7,585 bases of DNA from SIG603 sp964370635 (GTDB taxonomy: Bacteria > Bacillota > Clostridia > Oscillospirales > Acutalibacteraceae). Where the stretch lies: the NCBI GenBank assembly GCA_964370635.1, contig CAYJJU010000041.1, positions 1-7,585 on the forward strand, given 5' to 3'. A model generated the notes under the pieces. It did not search any database and had not been told where the DNA came from. It worked only from the letters and a program-made list of their open reading frames with translations. Made by a program: the position numbers and the translations under genes. Shown here one piece after another: positions 1 to 5,299 of this stretch; within the stretch, counting starts at the first letter, position 1, and each line of letters opens with the position of its first letter.

Positions 1-140
1 TTCGTAGGTATTGGTACAATGATAAAACCTCCGATATATCAAAAATGTTTGGCATTAGTGTGAGTAATGCTAAAGTAATACTTTCAAGAACTCGTGCCAA
101 ACTAAAATCTCATCTTGAAAAGGAGGGATATTCTATATGA
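1..140 (+). CDS. RNA polymerase sigma factor, sigma-70 family (3' end only)
   Basis: Only the last 45 codons are inside the window; the gene starts upstream. Reading from base 3, the fragment ends at the TGA at 138-140. It carries a helix-turn-helix of the sigma region 4 type: acidic/polar lead-in, then DISKMFGISVSNAKVILSRT, then a basic helix (RAKLKSHLEKEG). In ECF-like sigma factors this part reads the -35 promoter element. The stop overlaps the ATG of the next gene (ATGA, 137-140), so the two are almost certainly translationally coupled in one operon, the usual arrangement for a sigma factor and its membrane-bound regulator. The family call rests on the region 4 pattern and the neighbour. 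The sigma subgroup and its regulon cannot be told from this fragment. Confidence 0.8.
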   Translation, partial: RRYWYNDKTSDISKMFGISVSNAKVILSRTRAKLKSHLEKEGYSI

Positions 141-652
141 GAAAGCTTTATAATGCAATAAATAATATTGATGATGAATTGATTGAAAATGCTGCCGAAA
201 TCACAGCAAATAAAATTATACCATTTAAAAGATATGTTTCTATTGCAGCTTGTTTCGCGGTAATAATTGGTGCAGTAGCTGTTTTTAATAATAACACTCA
301 GTATCCGCCTATTGATTTAACCGATAGGATTGTAATTGAAGAATTTTCAGGCTCACCTGAGTTCTCTGGTTCTATATCTGCTGATGTAGCTGTGAACATC
401 GAGGGAGTTATCACAGAAGTTTCAAAAGATGGTCTTAGCTTCAAACTTGACAATGGCAAGTGGGTTTATATTACTGATGATACAGCAATAGGTCAAACTT
501 GTACAAGTGTCGAACAGAAGGATAGTCTACTTATAGAACCTACTTTTAGGGTTGGGAACTCTATTGCTGGCTTTACATTAGATGAAAACTCTGAAAAAAT
601 AGAAGCTTATGCGATTTACACCAACTGGAACTGGGAAAACCCAATAAATTAA
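137..652 (+). CDS. anti-sigma-factor-like single-pass membrane protein
   Basis: This 171-residue protein has a short N-terminal cytoplasmic segment (1-30) with the acidic stretch NNIDDELIENAAE, one transmembrane helix at about 32-50 (SIAACFAVIIGAVAVF), and an outer domain rich in predicted beta strand (about 85-160). That domain includes the turn-rich stretch EVSKDGLSFKLDNGKWVYI. This topology, together with the ATGA overlap with the upstream sigma gene, suggests a membrane protein that holds or signals to that sigma factor. No zinc-binding HxxxCxxC anti-sigma motif is present, so it is not a classical ZAS protein. The start is supported by AAGGAGGG at 120-127, nine bases upstream. The N-terminal style (NAINNIDDELIENA) recurs in clostridial proteins encoded beside sigma factors. 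The role is inferred from topology and context, and no precise family is claimed. Confidence 0.65.
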   Translation: MRKLYNAINNIDDELIENAAEITANKIIPFKRYVSIAACFAVIIGAVAVFNNNTQYPPIDLTDRIVIEEFSGSPEFSGSISADVAVNIEGVITEVSKDGLSFKLDNGKWVYITDDTAIGQTCTSVEQKDSLLIEPTFRVGNSIAGFTLDENSEKIEAYAIYTNWNWENPIN

Positions 653-654
653 TT

Positions 655-690
655 AAAGTGCGACTGCTTTCGGTCGCACTTTATTATTTG
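655..690 (+). terminator. intrinsic terminator of the sigma/anti-sigma operon
   Basis: A perfect 10-bp stem, AAAGTGCGAC (655-664) with GTCGCACTTT (673-682), closes an 8-base loop. It is followed by the T-rich TTTATTATTTG. It lies three bases after the stop codon at 652 and ends the upstream operon. Confidence 0.85.
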
Positions 691-761
691 TCTACCCTAC
701 AAGCCAATCACATCCCAGTTAATACTTGCATTAGGATAGTGAAAATAAATCTTGTAATACC

Positions 762-791
762 TTGAGACTATGATATTCATTTTGATATAAT
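762..791 (+). promoter_or_regulatory. SigA-type promoter for the HEAT-like gene
   Basis: TTGAGA (762-767), an 18-base spacer and TATAAT (786-791). The -10 is preceded by TGA, giving an extended -10 (TGnTATAAT). It sits about 50 bases before the start codon at 839, whose ribosome-binding site is GGAGG at 827-831. Identified by consensus only. Confidence 0.6.
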
Positions 792-838
792 GGTTATATA
801 ATTTTTAGAGCTAACTTGTATTTGACGGAGGAAAACTT

Positions 839-1366
839 ATGGATATAAAGAGTTTATTAGAAGAAAAAATTTTAAAAGCAATCGAAAAGCGTTCGGAAAT
901 CATAAACGCCTTACAGCTCAAAGCACTTGGGATTGATGAAATAATAGCAATCTCTGAGGCAATTGATGACAAAAAGCTGGCAATTATTTTTGAAGCAATG
1001 GAGGCCATAACTCGCACACAGCCTGAAATGGCAACACTTGAATGGTTGTCGTTTGCCGAAAATCATATAGATTCACCCTCTAACAGCCTAAAAAGAGAAG
1101 CATCAAGGGTTGTCGGGAATATTGCCCGGCTTTTTGAAAACAATCTTGATGGCTCTATCCAAAAGCTGCTTAAAAACACGAATAATGAAGGGACGGTTGT
1201 CCGTTGGGGAAGCGCCTATACTCTGGCAAAAATTATTGTTTTGCCGCATCATGCAAACAGCCCCCTTTTTGATACATTAAAGCATATATGCGAAAATGAA
1301 ACCGATAATGGAGTTAAAAATCAATATCTAAAGGCAATTAAAAAGGCAGATAAAATGACAGTATGA
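839..1366 (+). CDS. small HEAT-repeat-like helical protein, function unknown
   Basis: A 175-residue soluble protein with no signal peptide or membrane segment. It appears to be almost entirely alpha-helical, made of paired amphipathic helices: roughly 35-58 (IIAISEAIDDKKLAIIFEAMEAI), 60-75, 82-100 (SLKREASRVVGNIARLF), 103-112, and 118-133 (TVVRWGSAYTLAKIIVL). The pattern xxRxxAxxVVGNIA / VRWGSAYTLAKI, where small and aliphatic residues face a superhelical core, is typical of HEAT/ARM-like repeats that act as protein-binding scaffolds. DNA-glycosylase AlkD-type proteins share this fold, but no catalytic signature is visible here. The start is well supported by GGAGG at 827-831, seven bases upstream. 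It is a single-gene unit between its own promoter and a terminator. HEAT-like is a structural reading from helix pattern, and the partner is unknown. Confidence 0.65.
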   Translation: MDIKSLLEEKILKAIEKRSEIINALQLKALGIDEIIAISEAIDDKKLAIIFEAMEAITRTQPEMATLEWLSFAENHIDSPSNSLKREASRVVGNIARLFENNLDGSIQKLLKNTNNEGTVVRWGSAYTLAKIIVLPHHANSPLFDTLKHICENETDNGVKNQYLKAIKKADKMTV

Positions 1367-1426
1367 GCAATAGTTCGACATCGCTCCTTTGGCTCAAATC
1401 ACATAAAATCCAACTAATCAGACCTC

Positions 1427-1466
1427 AAACCTGTGCCAAGCATTAAAGCAAGGCACAGGTTTTTTG
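1427..1466 (+). terminator. intrinsic terminator after the HEAT-like gene
   Basis: An 11-bp perfect stem, AAACCTGTGCC (1427-1437) with GGCACAGGTTT (1452-1462), has a 14-base loop and runs into a T tract (1460-1465). It lies about 60 bases past the stop at 1366. Confidence 0.85.
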
Positions 1467-1684
1467 GCTACTACTATAGTGGGTCAGTTGTCAAGACAAA
1501 AAAACAATTCTTTTTTAATGAATTTAATTTGTGAGAAGAAAGAGTGCTCCCCTCTTTCTTCTGCAACCATCGATAAGAGTTGCATAGGATAATACATGGA
1601 TGCTAGTTCAGAGCTGAATGTAGACGTTCAAAGTTATAAGTGTGCCGCCATTTTTATATTATTTCCATATAATACTTATAACTT
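1467..1684. repeat. non-coding stretch with three small inverted repeats
   Basis: No credible gene lies between the terminator ending near 1466 and the glycosyltransferase stop at 1654. Three inverted repeats are visible. AGAAGAAAGAG (1534-1544) pairs perfectly with 1552-1562 around a 7-base loop, without a T tract. TGCAAC (1562-1567) pairs with GTTGCA (1579-1584). AAGTTATAAGT (1631-1641) pairs perfectly with ACTTATAACTT (1674-1684), straddling the end of the glycosyltransferase gene. The last could form a 3' hairpin on the minus-strand transcript, but it lacks a U tract and has a 32-base loop, so it is not a normal terminator. The stretch may be eroded mobile or intergenic repeat sequence; nothing in it decides this. 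Confidence 0.45.
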
Positions 1685-2799
1685 AACCTTGCGACCTCTG
1701 TGCTATCAAACTTTTTGGCCGTAGCTTTAAGTTTTTCGCTGTCAAAGTTATCGAGATTTTCATACATTTCGCCTATCGCCCGTGTTAAGTCTTTTACGTC
1801 ATCGATTTCACACATTATGCTACAAGTGTCGTCTAAGAACATTTTAGGGCCTTGCGTTTTTGTTGCCACCACAGGAATACCTGCCGCCATTGCCTCTACT
1901 GCAGGTATTGCAAAGGTTTCAACGTCTGAGGGTATAAGCATGCAGTCCATTTTTGTGAAAATTTCTGCAATTTCATCATGGTTTTTTCGCCCGACAAAGC
2001 TAACATACTCACTTAGTCCACTGTCATTTGCGTATTTTTTGTAATACTCTAAAAGCTCCCCATCGCCAATTGCGGTATAATGTATTGCAGGAATTTCTTC
2101 TTTCAAAGTTTTTATAGCCTCAATAATATTTTCAAGCCTCTTCCCCGGCCTCATCGCACAAAGTGATACCAAATTATATCTTCCCTCAGGCCTTTTCTCT
2201 CGAGTCTTATCAAAGGTTTTACACTCTACCACATTTGGCAAAACATCTGCATTTACACCCTTTTCCTTATATTCTTCTACCATAAAACTTGAAACACAGG
2301 TGATTTTTGCCTCTTTCATCACTATATCGTTATATTTTTTATTTTGGCAATCAAAAAATCTTAAGTACCCCGAAAAGTGCTCTGTCATGATTACGGGTAC
2401 ATTTATTTTCTTTGAAAGCATCACGCAGGCATATCCCGAGGGCAATGCCACCTGTGCGTGAAGCACATCGGGTTTTCCATGAATTTTCTCATATTTCTTA
2501 TAGGCTTTATACAGCAACTTTGCATAGGATTTCATCTGCATGTCAAAGCTGAACTTTGAAACATCTAGCATTTTTCTTCCAAAGCATGAGAATTTGTCAA
2601 ACTTATCTTCAAATTCCTTTTTTCCAAAAAAATAATCCTTTGCCATAGACAAACCATGCCTGTATACATAAAGCATGTTTACTTTTACATTATCTAAAGA
2701 GCTTAATGCTTCACAAAAATCTATGTGATACTGCCCCATTAATTTATCGACTCCGTTTGGGTACCAAGAAGGCACTACCAACACATGTAATTTTTCCAT
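1654..2799 (-). CDS. glycosyltransferase, GT-B fold, family 4 type
   Basis: This 381-residue protein moves a sugar from a nucleotide-sugar donor to an acceptor on the cytoplasmic face of the membrane, most likely in making a surface polysaccharide or glycolipid. The N-terminal Rossmann half opens with HVLVVPSWYPN (5-15) and carries HAQVALPSG (115-122) and TEH (139-141), typical of the acceptor domain of family 4 enzymes. The C-terminal half starts after LPNVV (187-191), has RPGKRLENI (217-225) contributing to the phosphate-binding site, and carries the EX7E motif E294-E302 (ETFAIPAVE, then AMAAGIPVVAT), which binds the donor. Length is normal for the family. A GTG at 2803-2805 would add two residues, but it lies only two bases from GGAG (2808-2811), whereas ATG at 2797-2799 is eight bases away and is preferred. 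It stands alone with its own promoter; no polysaccharide cluster is visible. Donor and product cannot be told. Confidence 0.9.
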   Translation of the reverse strand: MEKLHVLVVPSWYPNGVDKLMGQYHIDFCEALSSLDNVKVNMLYVYRHGLSMAKDYFFGKKEFEDKFDKFSCFGRKMLDVSKFSFDMQMKSYAKLLYKAYKKYEKIHGKPDVLHAQVALPSGYACVMLSKKINVPVIMTEHFSGYLRFFDCQNKKYNDIVMKEAKITCVSSFMVEEYKEKGVNADVLPNVVECKTFDKTREKRPEGRYNLVSLCAMRPGKRLENIIEAIKTLKEEIPAIHYTAIGDGELLEYYKKYANDSGLSEYVSFVGRKNHDEIAEIFTKMDCMLIPSDVETFAIPAVEAMAAGIPVVATKTQGPKMFLDDTCSIMCEIDDVKDLTRAIGEMYENLDNFDSEKLKATAKKFDSTEVARLSYKYYMEII

Positions 2800-2807
2800 A
2801 TACACTA

Positions 2808-2811
2808 CTCC
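2808..2811 (-). promoter_or_regulatory. ribosome-binding site that decides the glycosyltransferase start
   Basis: Minus-strand GGAG. It is eight bases from ATG (2797-2799) but only two from GTG (2803-2805), which favours the ATG. Confidence 0.6.
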
Positions 2812-2835
2812 ATCTTTTTTATAATTTACTGATTA

Positions 2836-2864
2836 ATGATAACACATAGCAAAATTTTCGTCAA
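2836..2864 (-). promoter_or_regulatory. SigA-type promoter for the glycosyltransferase
   Basis: On the minus strand, TTGACG (2859-2864), a 17-base spacer, then TATCAT (2836-2841) preceded by TGT, which gives an extended -10. The start codon lies about 35 bases downstream. This is a near-consensus match. Confidence 0.75.
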
Positions 2865-2907
2865 TTACAGGATTTTTTCTTTTCCAGTTTTGCTTTAATA
2901 AAAATCA

Positions 2908-2936
2908 TTGCAACACGGGGATTTTTAATGTATAAT
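2908..2936 (+). promoter_or_regulatory. SigA-type promoter for the YhhN-family gene
   Basis: TTGCAA (2908-2913), a 17-base spacer and a perfect TATAAT (2931-2936). The expected transcript start (about 2943) is only a few bases before the ribosome-binding site AAGGAGG (2945-2951), so the leader should be short, about 17 bases. It is divergent from, and does not overlap, the glycosyltransferase promoter. Confidence 0.75.
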
Positions 2937-2959
2937 ATAACCAAAAGGAGGTTAATTTT

Positions 2960-3610
2960 ATGAATTTGCCAATTATTTTCACCGCTTCCTTGCTTATAAT
3001 TGCATCTTTTTTTAACCTTTTCGGTCTGGTTACAAAAAGATATAAGCTGGCCGGAGTTTTTAAAGTCTTTTTAGTTCCCTTAATTATACTTTTATGCTAT
3101 TTAATTAACCCACAAATGAATTTTCTTATTTATTTAGGGCTTTTATTCGGCTGGCTTGGCGACCTATTTTTGCTCTCTGACAAAAGCCACATGTTTTTAC
3201 TAGGCCTTAGCTCATTTTTAGTGGGTCATGTAATGTATATGCTTGCCATGGCAGGCGAGCTTGCACTTTATAATATTCCTGTAATCATCATTGTATCGGC
3301 TGTGCTTTTAACGCTTATTATACTTATTTATAATAGCCTAAAAAACCATGTTCAAAAAGAAATGAAGCCACCTCTTATCGCCTATCTACTTTGCCTTGTC
3401 GGAATTACGTTCTTTTCGGTAAATATTTTCTTTTCATCTATGAGCGTTCACAGCACCGCACTTCTTTGCGGCAGCACTCTGTTCTTTATTTCCGACTATG
3501 TCTTGGCACGTGGAGTATTCATTAAAAAAACACCGCTTATTGATTTTATAATAATGTCGACATATATATCCGCACAGGTGCTCATAAGCTCATATTTTTT
3601 ATTTAATTAA
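2960..3610 (+). CDS. YhhN/TMEM86-family membrane protein (lysoplasmalogenase-like)
   Basis: A 216-residue integral membrane protein with about eight predicted helices (near 3-22, 33-50, 53-73, 77-98, 103-124, 137-157, 164-186 and 193-214). Family landmarks are the K/P pair in FKVFLVPLII (34-43), GWLGDLFLL (64-72), the FLLGLSSFLVGHVMY stretch (79-93), LFFISDYVLA (174-183) and STYISAQVLIS near the C-terminus. TMEM86 members hydrolyse the vinyl-ether bond of lysoplasmalogen. D68 and D179 sit in the two conserved membrane acidic positions expected for this activity. Plasmalogens occur in anaerobic Clostridia, so the activity would fit such a host, but bacterial members are mostly untested and substrate is inferred from family. 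Length is normal. The start is supported by AAGGAGG at 2945-2951. No clear terminator follows, so transcripts may run into the structured stretch downstream. Confidence 0.85.
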   Translation: MNLPIIFTASLLIIASFFNLFGLVTKRYKLAGVFKVFLVPLIILLCYLINPQMNFLIYLGLLFGWLGDLFLLSDKSHMFLLGLSSFLVGHVMYMLAMAGELALYNIPVIIIVSAVLLTLIILIYNSLKNHVQKEMKPPLIAYLLCLVGITFFSVNIFFSSMSVHSTALLCGSTLFFISDYVLARGVFIKKTPLIDFIIMSTYISAQVLISSYFLFN

Positions 3611-3680
3611 AATTTTTTCTAACTATTTAAAATAAGCAAATTTGTAGAATAAATATTATAGGATGCACTCTGTCATTATA

Positions 3681-3862
3681 AAGGAGATGATAGTTTGAAA
3701 CAAGTTCAAACTATCTCTAATTTATGCACCGCACAGTTTGTAACTACGCTACAACGTGCGATGTGCGAATAATACTCTTGTCATTCCTTGTGCTGTACGT
3801 GAGAGTGTTATAGGTTTAATTAAATTTTGTGCCGATGTACAGCGGCGGAATGGAGTATTATT
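3681..3862 (+). promoter_or_regulatory. candidate structured leader RNA with RBS-sequestering hairpin
   Basis: Three abutting hairpins fill the space before the gene at 3863. Hairpin A: GATAGTTTGAA (3689-3699) pairs perfectly with 3705-3715 around a 5-base loop, extended by AGA/TCT with one bulge. Hairpin B: 3725-3767, about 16 pairs with small bulges (GCAC 3726-3729 with GTGC 3763-3766; CGCAC 3730-3734 with GTGCG 3756-3760; GT-T 3736-3738 and GTA 3740-3742 with TACAAC 3750-3755). Hairpin C: AATAATACTCT (3768-3778) with GGAGTATTATT (3852-3862), ATTCC (3783-3787) with GGAAT (3847-3851), and GCTGTACGT (3792-3800) with ATGTACAGC (3835-3843). C buries the ribosome-binding site GGAG (3852-3855). 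A rival fold pairs 3769-3778 with AGAGTGTTAT (3802-3811) and would free that site. No match to a known riboswitch was recognised. No convincing SigA promoter was seen nearby. The pairing is directly visible; the switching role is inferred. Confidence 0.55.
3695..3772 (+). CDS. possible 25-residue leader ORF (TTG start)
   Basis: A TTG at 3695-3697 lies eight bases after a good AAGGAG (3681-3686) and opens a 25-codon frame ending at TAA 3770-3772. The peptide begins MKQVQTISNL and ends TLQRAMCE; it has no signal peptide or membrane segment and matches nothing recognised. Its stop codon falls inside the left arm (3768-3778) of the hairpin that masks the next gene's ribosome-binding site. A ribosome finishing or stalling here could therefore keep that hairpin open, as in leader-peptide control of erm genes. 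Against it: the TTG start is weak, its own ribosome-binding site is partly inside hairpin A, and the whole frame lies within paired RNA, so the structure may be what is selected. It could simply be chance. Confidence 0.3.
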   Translation: MKQVQTISNLCTAQFVTTLQRAMCE

Positions 3863-4522
3863 ATGTTAATTTCTAATGTGCAAAATGCGGTCATAAATAA
3901 CACCACTAAAATAGGCACTGATATAAACTTTAAGCCGGGCCAAGACCGAACAACTGCGGTTGAGCCTGTGCAAAGAGTAGACGCATTTGAAAAAGAAGGC
4001 GCTGTAAGTGAAAGTGTAACTTATGAACCACCAAAAAAACTTACTACTGAACAGGTTGAGGAAATTCAAAGACAAAGAATGGAAGCTATGGCAAACTTAG
4101 TAAAAGACACCGTAATGCAGTACGCCACTAACCAAACAGGCTATAATACGGTTTTACATAGCACATTTCAAATCGATGAAAAATCATCCGATTTACTTAC
4201 CGAAATTTTTGGAAGTCTAGAGGCCGCACTTCCCACCCCTGCCACAACACCCGAGGGTGCCTTGGCAGACATATCAGAAGGCGGAGCGTATTCTATAGAG
4301 GCTGTGTCTGAAAGAATTATGCTCATGGCAACAAGCATAGCCGGTGACAATCCCGAAACTCTTAAGGAAATGCAAGAAGCTGTAATAAAAGGCTTTGAAG
4401 CAGCGGGACTCGACACCGAAACAGGCGACGGAATGCCTGATATTACCATGGATACTTATGAACATGTTATGAACGAGTTTGACGTACTATTAAATCCTGC
4501 TACAGACGAAGAAAATCAGTAA
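3863..4522 (+). CDS. uncharacterised soluble protein, DUF5610-like C-terminal half
   Basis: A 219-residue protein with no signal peptide or membrane helix. Residues 1-57 look disordered and polar. Residues 61-90 (TTEQVEEIQRQRMEAMANLV onward) form a strong amphipathic helix. A Thr/Pro/Ala-rich link (about 119-132) leads to a C-terminal region with YSIEAVSERI (143-152), G161, EAVIKGFEAAG (172-182) and MPDITMDTYEHVMNEFD (191-207). This order, S-x-E-x(3)-ERI, AI-x-KGF-x-A, LPDI-x(2)-T-x(3)-VM-x(2)-FD, resembles proteins listed as DUF5610 or, misleadingly, hydrogenase-4 component G. Their function is not settled. The ATG at 3863 is chosen over the in-frame ATG at 3827 because GGAG at 3852-3855 stands seven bases before it. 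That ribosome-binding site can be masked by the upstream hairpin, suggesting translational control. Its own terminator follows. Confidence 0.7.
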   Translation: MLISNVQNAVINNTTKIGTDINFKPGQDRTTAVEPVQRVDAFEKEGAVSESVTYEPPKKLTTEQVEEIQRQRMEAMANLVKDTVMQYATNQTGYNTVLHSTFQIDEKSSDLLTEIFGSLEAALPTPATTPEGALADISEGGAYSIEAVSERIMLMATSIAGDNPETLKEMQEAVIKGFEAAGLDTETGDGMPDITMDTYEHVMNEFDVLLNPATDEENQ

Positions 4523-4530
4523 TTTTAAGG

Positions 4531-4560
4531 ACTCTCGGCATTATTTGTCGAGAGTTTTTT
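4531..4560 (+). terminator. intrinsic terminator of the DUF5610-like gene
   Basis: ACTCTCG (4531-4537) pairs with CGAGAGT (4549-4555) around an 11-base loop and is followed by six T residues (4555-4560). It begins nine bases after the stop at 4522. Confidence 0.85.
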
Positions 4561-4623
4561 ACTTTTCCTAGGATAAAAGACATAATTTAGTCAAATTTTG
4601 TTCATTTTTGTCTAGCTGTTATA

Positions 4624-4652
4624 TTGACGCAAAATTGAACATATGTTATAAT
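4624..4652 (+). promoter_or_regulatory. SigA-type promoter for the small membrane protein gene
   Basis: TTGACG (4624-4629), a 17-base spacer and TATAAT (4647-4652) preceded by TGT (extended -10). An inverted pair, TGTTCA (4599-4604) and TGAACA (4636-4641), places one half inside the spacer, and ATTATGA (4651-4657) mirrors TCATAAT (4675-4681) just downstream. Either could be an operator or a leader hairpin, but both are short enough to be chance. Confidence 0.75.
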
Positions 4653-4702
4653 TATGAAGATGTCATAACTGATATCATAATATTAATAAGGAGGATTTCA
4701 AA

Positions 4703-5161
4703 ATGGAACAAAACAAACCATCAGGTGCGGGCTTTCTTAAAGTCGTTGGAATTTTAATGATAGTATTCGGCGGAATCAGTATTATCATTAGCGGTTTAGC
4801 TGCCACTGCTACTATAGCCATAGCTGCATTAGTCGGAGGAGCAGACGACGGAGGTATTACAGGTTTACTAAACCTAATGTCAATCACAGCAGTTATAGGT
4901 TCAATTTTACAACTTGTAACAGGTATTTTAGGTGTTGCTTTCTCTAAAAAACCAGAAAAAGCAATGGTATGCATGGTTTTCGGCATTCTAGTATTATTAT
5001 TAAATGTTGTAAGCTCAGTCATCATCCCACTTATCGTATCAGCTAATCCTTTAGCTTCTACTTTAGCTATTTCAATGGATATCAACTGGTTAGGCCTAGT
5101 AATAGGTGCAGTTATGCCTGTACTATTCATCATTGGCGCATCAAAAAACAAAGCAGCGTAA
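4703..5161 (+). CDS. small multi-pass membrane protein, function unknown
   Basis: This 152-residue protein has a short hydrophilic N-terminus (MEQNKPSG) and four hydrophobic stretches, near 11-46 (long, with a glycine-rich break), 55-80, 86-112 and 126-146. It ends in a basic tail (ASKNKAA). The loop at about 47-54 is acidic and glycine-rich (GGADDGGITG), and the loop at 80-85 is basic (SKKPEK), which by the positive-inside rule would be cytoplasmic. This four-helix layout, with small residues lining the helices, is common among clostridial DUF-type membrane proteins, but no named family or catalytic residue was recognised. The start is strongly supported by AAGGAGG at 4688-4694. It forms a single-gene unit with a near-consensus promoter and a strong terminator, suggesting good expression. 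Role unknown. Confidence 0.8.
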   Translation: MEQNKPSGAGFLKVVGILMIVFGGISIIISGLAATATIAIAALVGGADDGGITGLLNLMSITAVIGSILQLVTGILGVAFSKKPEKAMVCMVFGILVLLLNVVSSVIIPLIVSANPLASTLAISMDINWLGLVIGAVMPVLFIIGASKNKAA

Positions 5162-5177
5162 TTTACATATGAATTAC

Positions 5178-5217
5178 AAAAACAGGGAGGGCATCACGCC
5201 CTCCCCTATTTTTTGTT
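5178..5217. terminator. bidirectional intrinsic terminator between convergent genes
   Basis: GGGAGGGC (5185-5192) pairs perfectly with GCCCTCCC (5198-5205) around ATCAC. On the plus strand it is followed by CTATTTTTTG, ending the membrane-protein transcript. On the minus strand it is followed by TGTTTTTG, so it can also stop the convergent DUF1846 transcript. Confidence 0.85.
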
Positions 5218-5229
5218 TATTTTTACCTT

Positions 5230-5292
5230 AATGCGACAGCCCCTACGATGAAAATTCGAAATTTGGTGTAGGGGACGGTCGCCCGTCGCGTT
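5230..5292. repeat. GC-rich imperfect palindromic repeat (dispersed-repeat-like)
   Basis: The outer arms AATGCGAC (5230-5237) and GTCGCGTT (5285-5292) pair with one T-G mismatch. The inner arms CCCCTAC (5240-5246) and GTAGGGG (5268-5274) pair perfectly, enclosing an AT-rich core (AAAATTCGAAATTT, 5251-5264) that is itself nearly palindromic. The GC-rich arms stand out from the AT-rich surroundings. Elements with GTAGGGG-style arms and GCGACGGGCGACC-like ends recur between genes in related Clostridia; that kinship is from memory. It lies between a terminator and a stop codon, where insertion would do no harm. It could also act as a 3' stem-loop for the DUF1846 transcript. Confidence 0.6.
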
Positions 5293-5299
5293 TTAAATA

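Noticed and set aside
1363..1446. A 27-codon frame starting at an ATGA overlap with the HEAT-like gene stop
   Set aside because: It has no convincing ribosome-binding site and its second half runs through the terminator stem, so coding is unlikely.
1476..1515. TATAGTGGGTCAGTTGTCAA stretch that might be an insertion-sequence end
   Set aside because: No matching inverted partner, target duplication or transposase remnant is visible in the window, so it was not called.
3831..3838. GCCGATGT resembling the -10 of a flagellar sigma-28 promoter
   Set aside because: No TAAA-like -35 lies at the required spacing of about 15 bases; the nearest TAAA is only six bases away.
3827..3862. In-frame upstream ATG that would add 12 residues to the DUF5610-like protein
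   Set aside because: No ribosome-binding site lies before 3827, while GGAG at 3852-3855 is ideally placed for 3863. The added residues also fall in the hairpin's right arm.
4168..4465. Minus-strand open frames opposite the DUF5610-like gene
   Set aside because: They are shadows of the plus-strand gene, which has a better start, composition and terminator.
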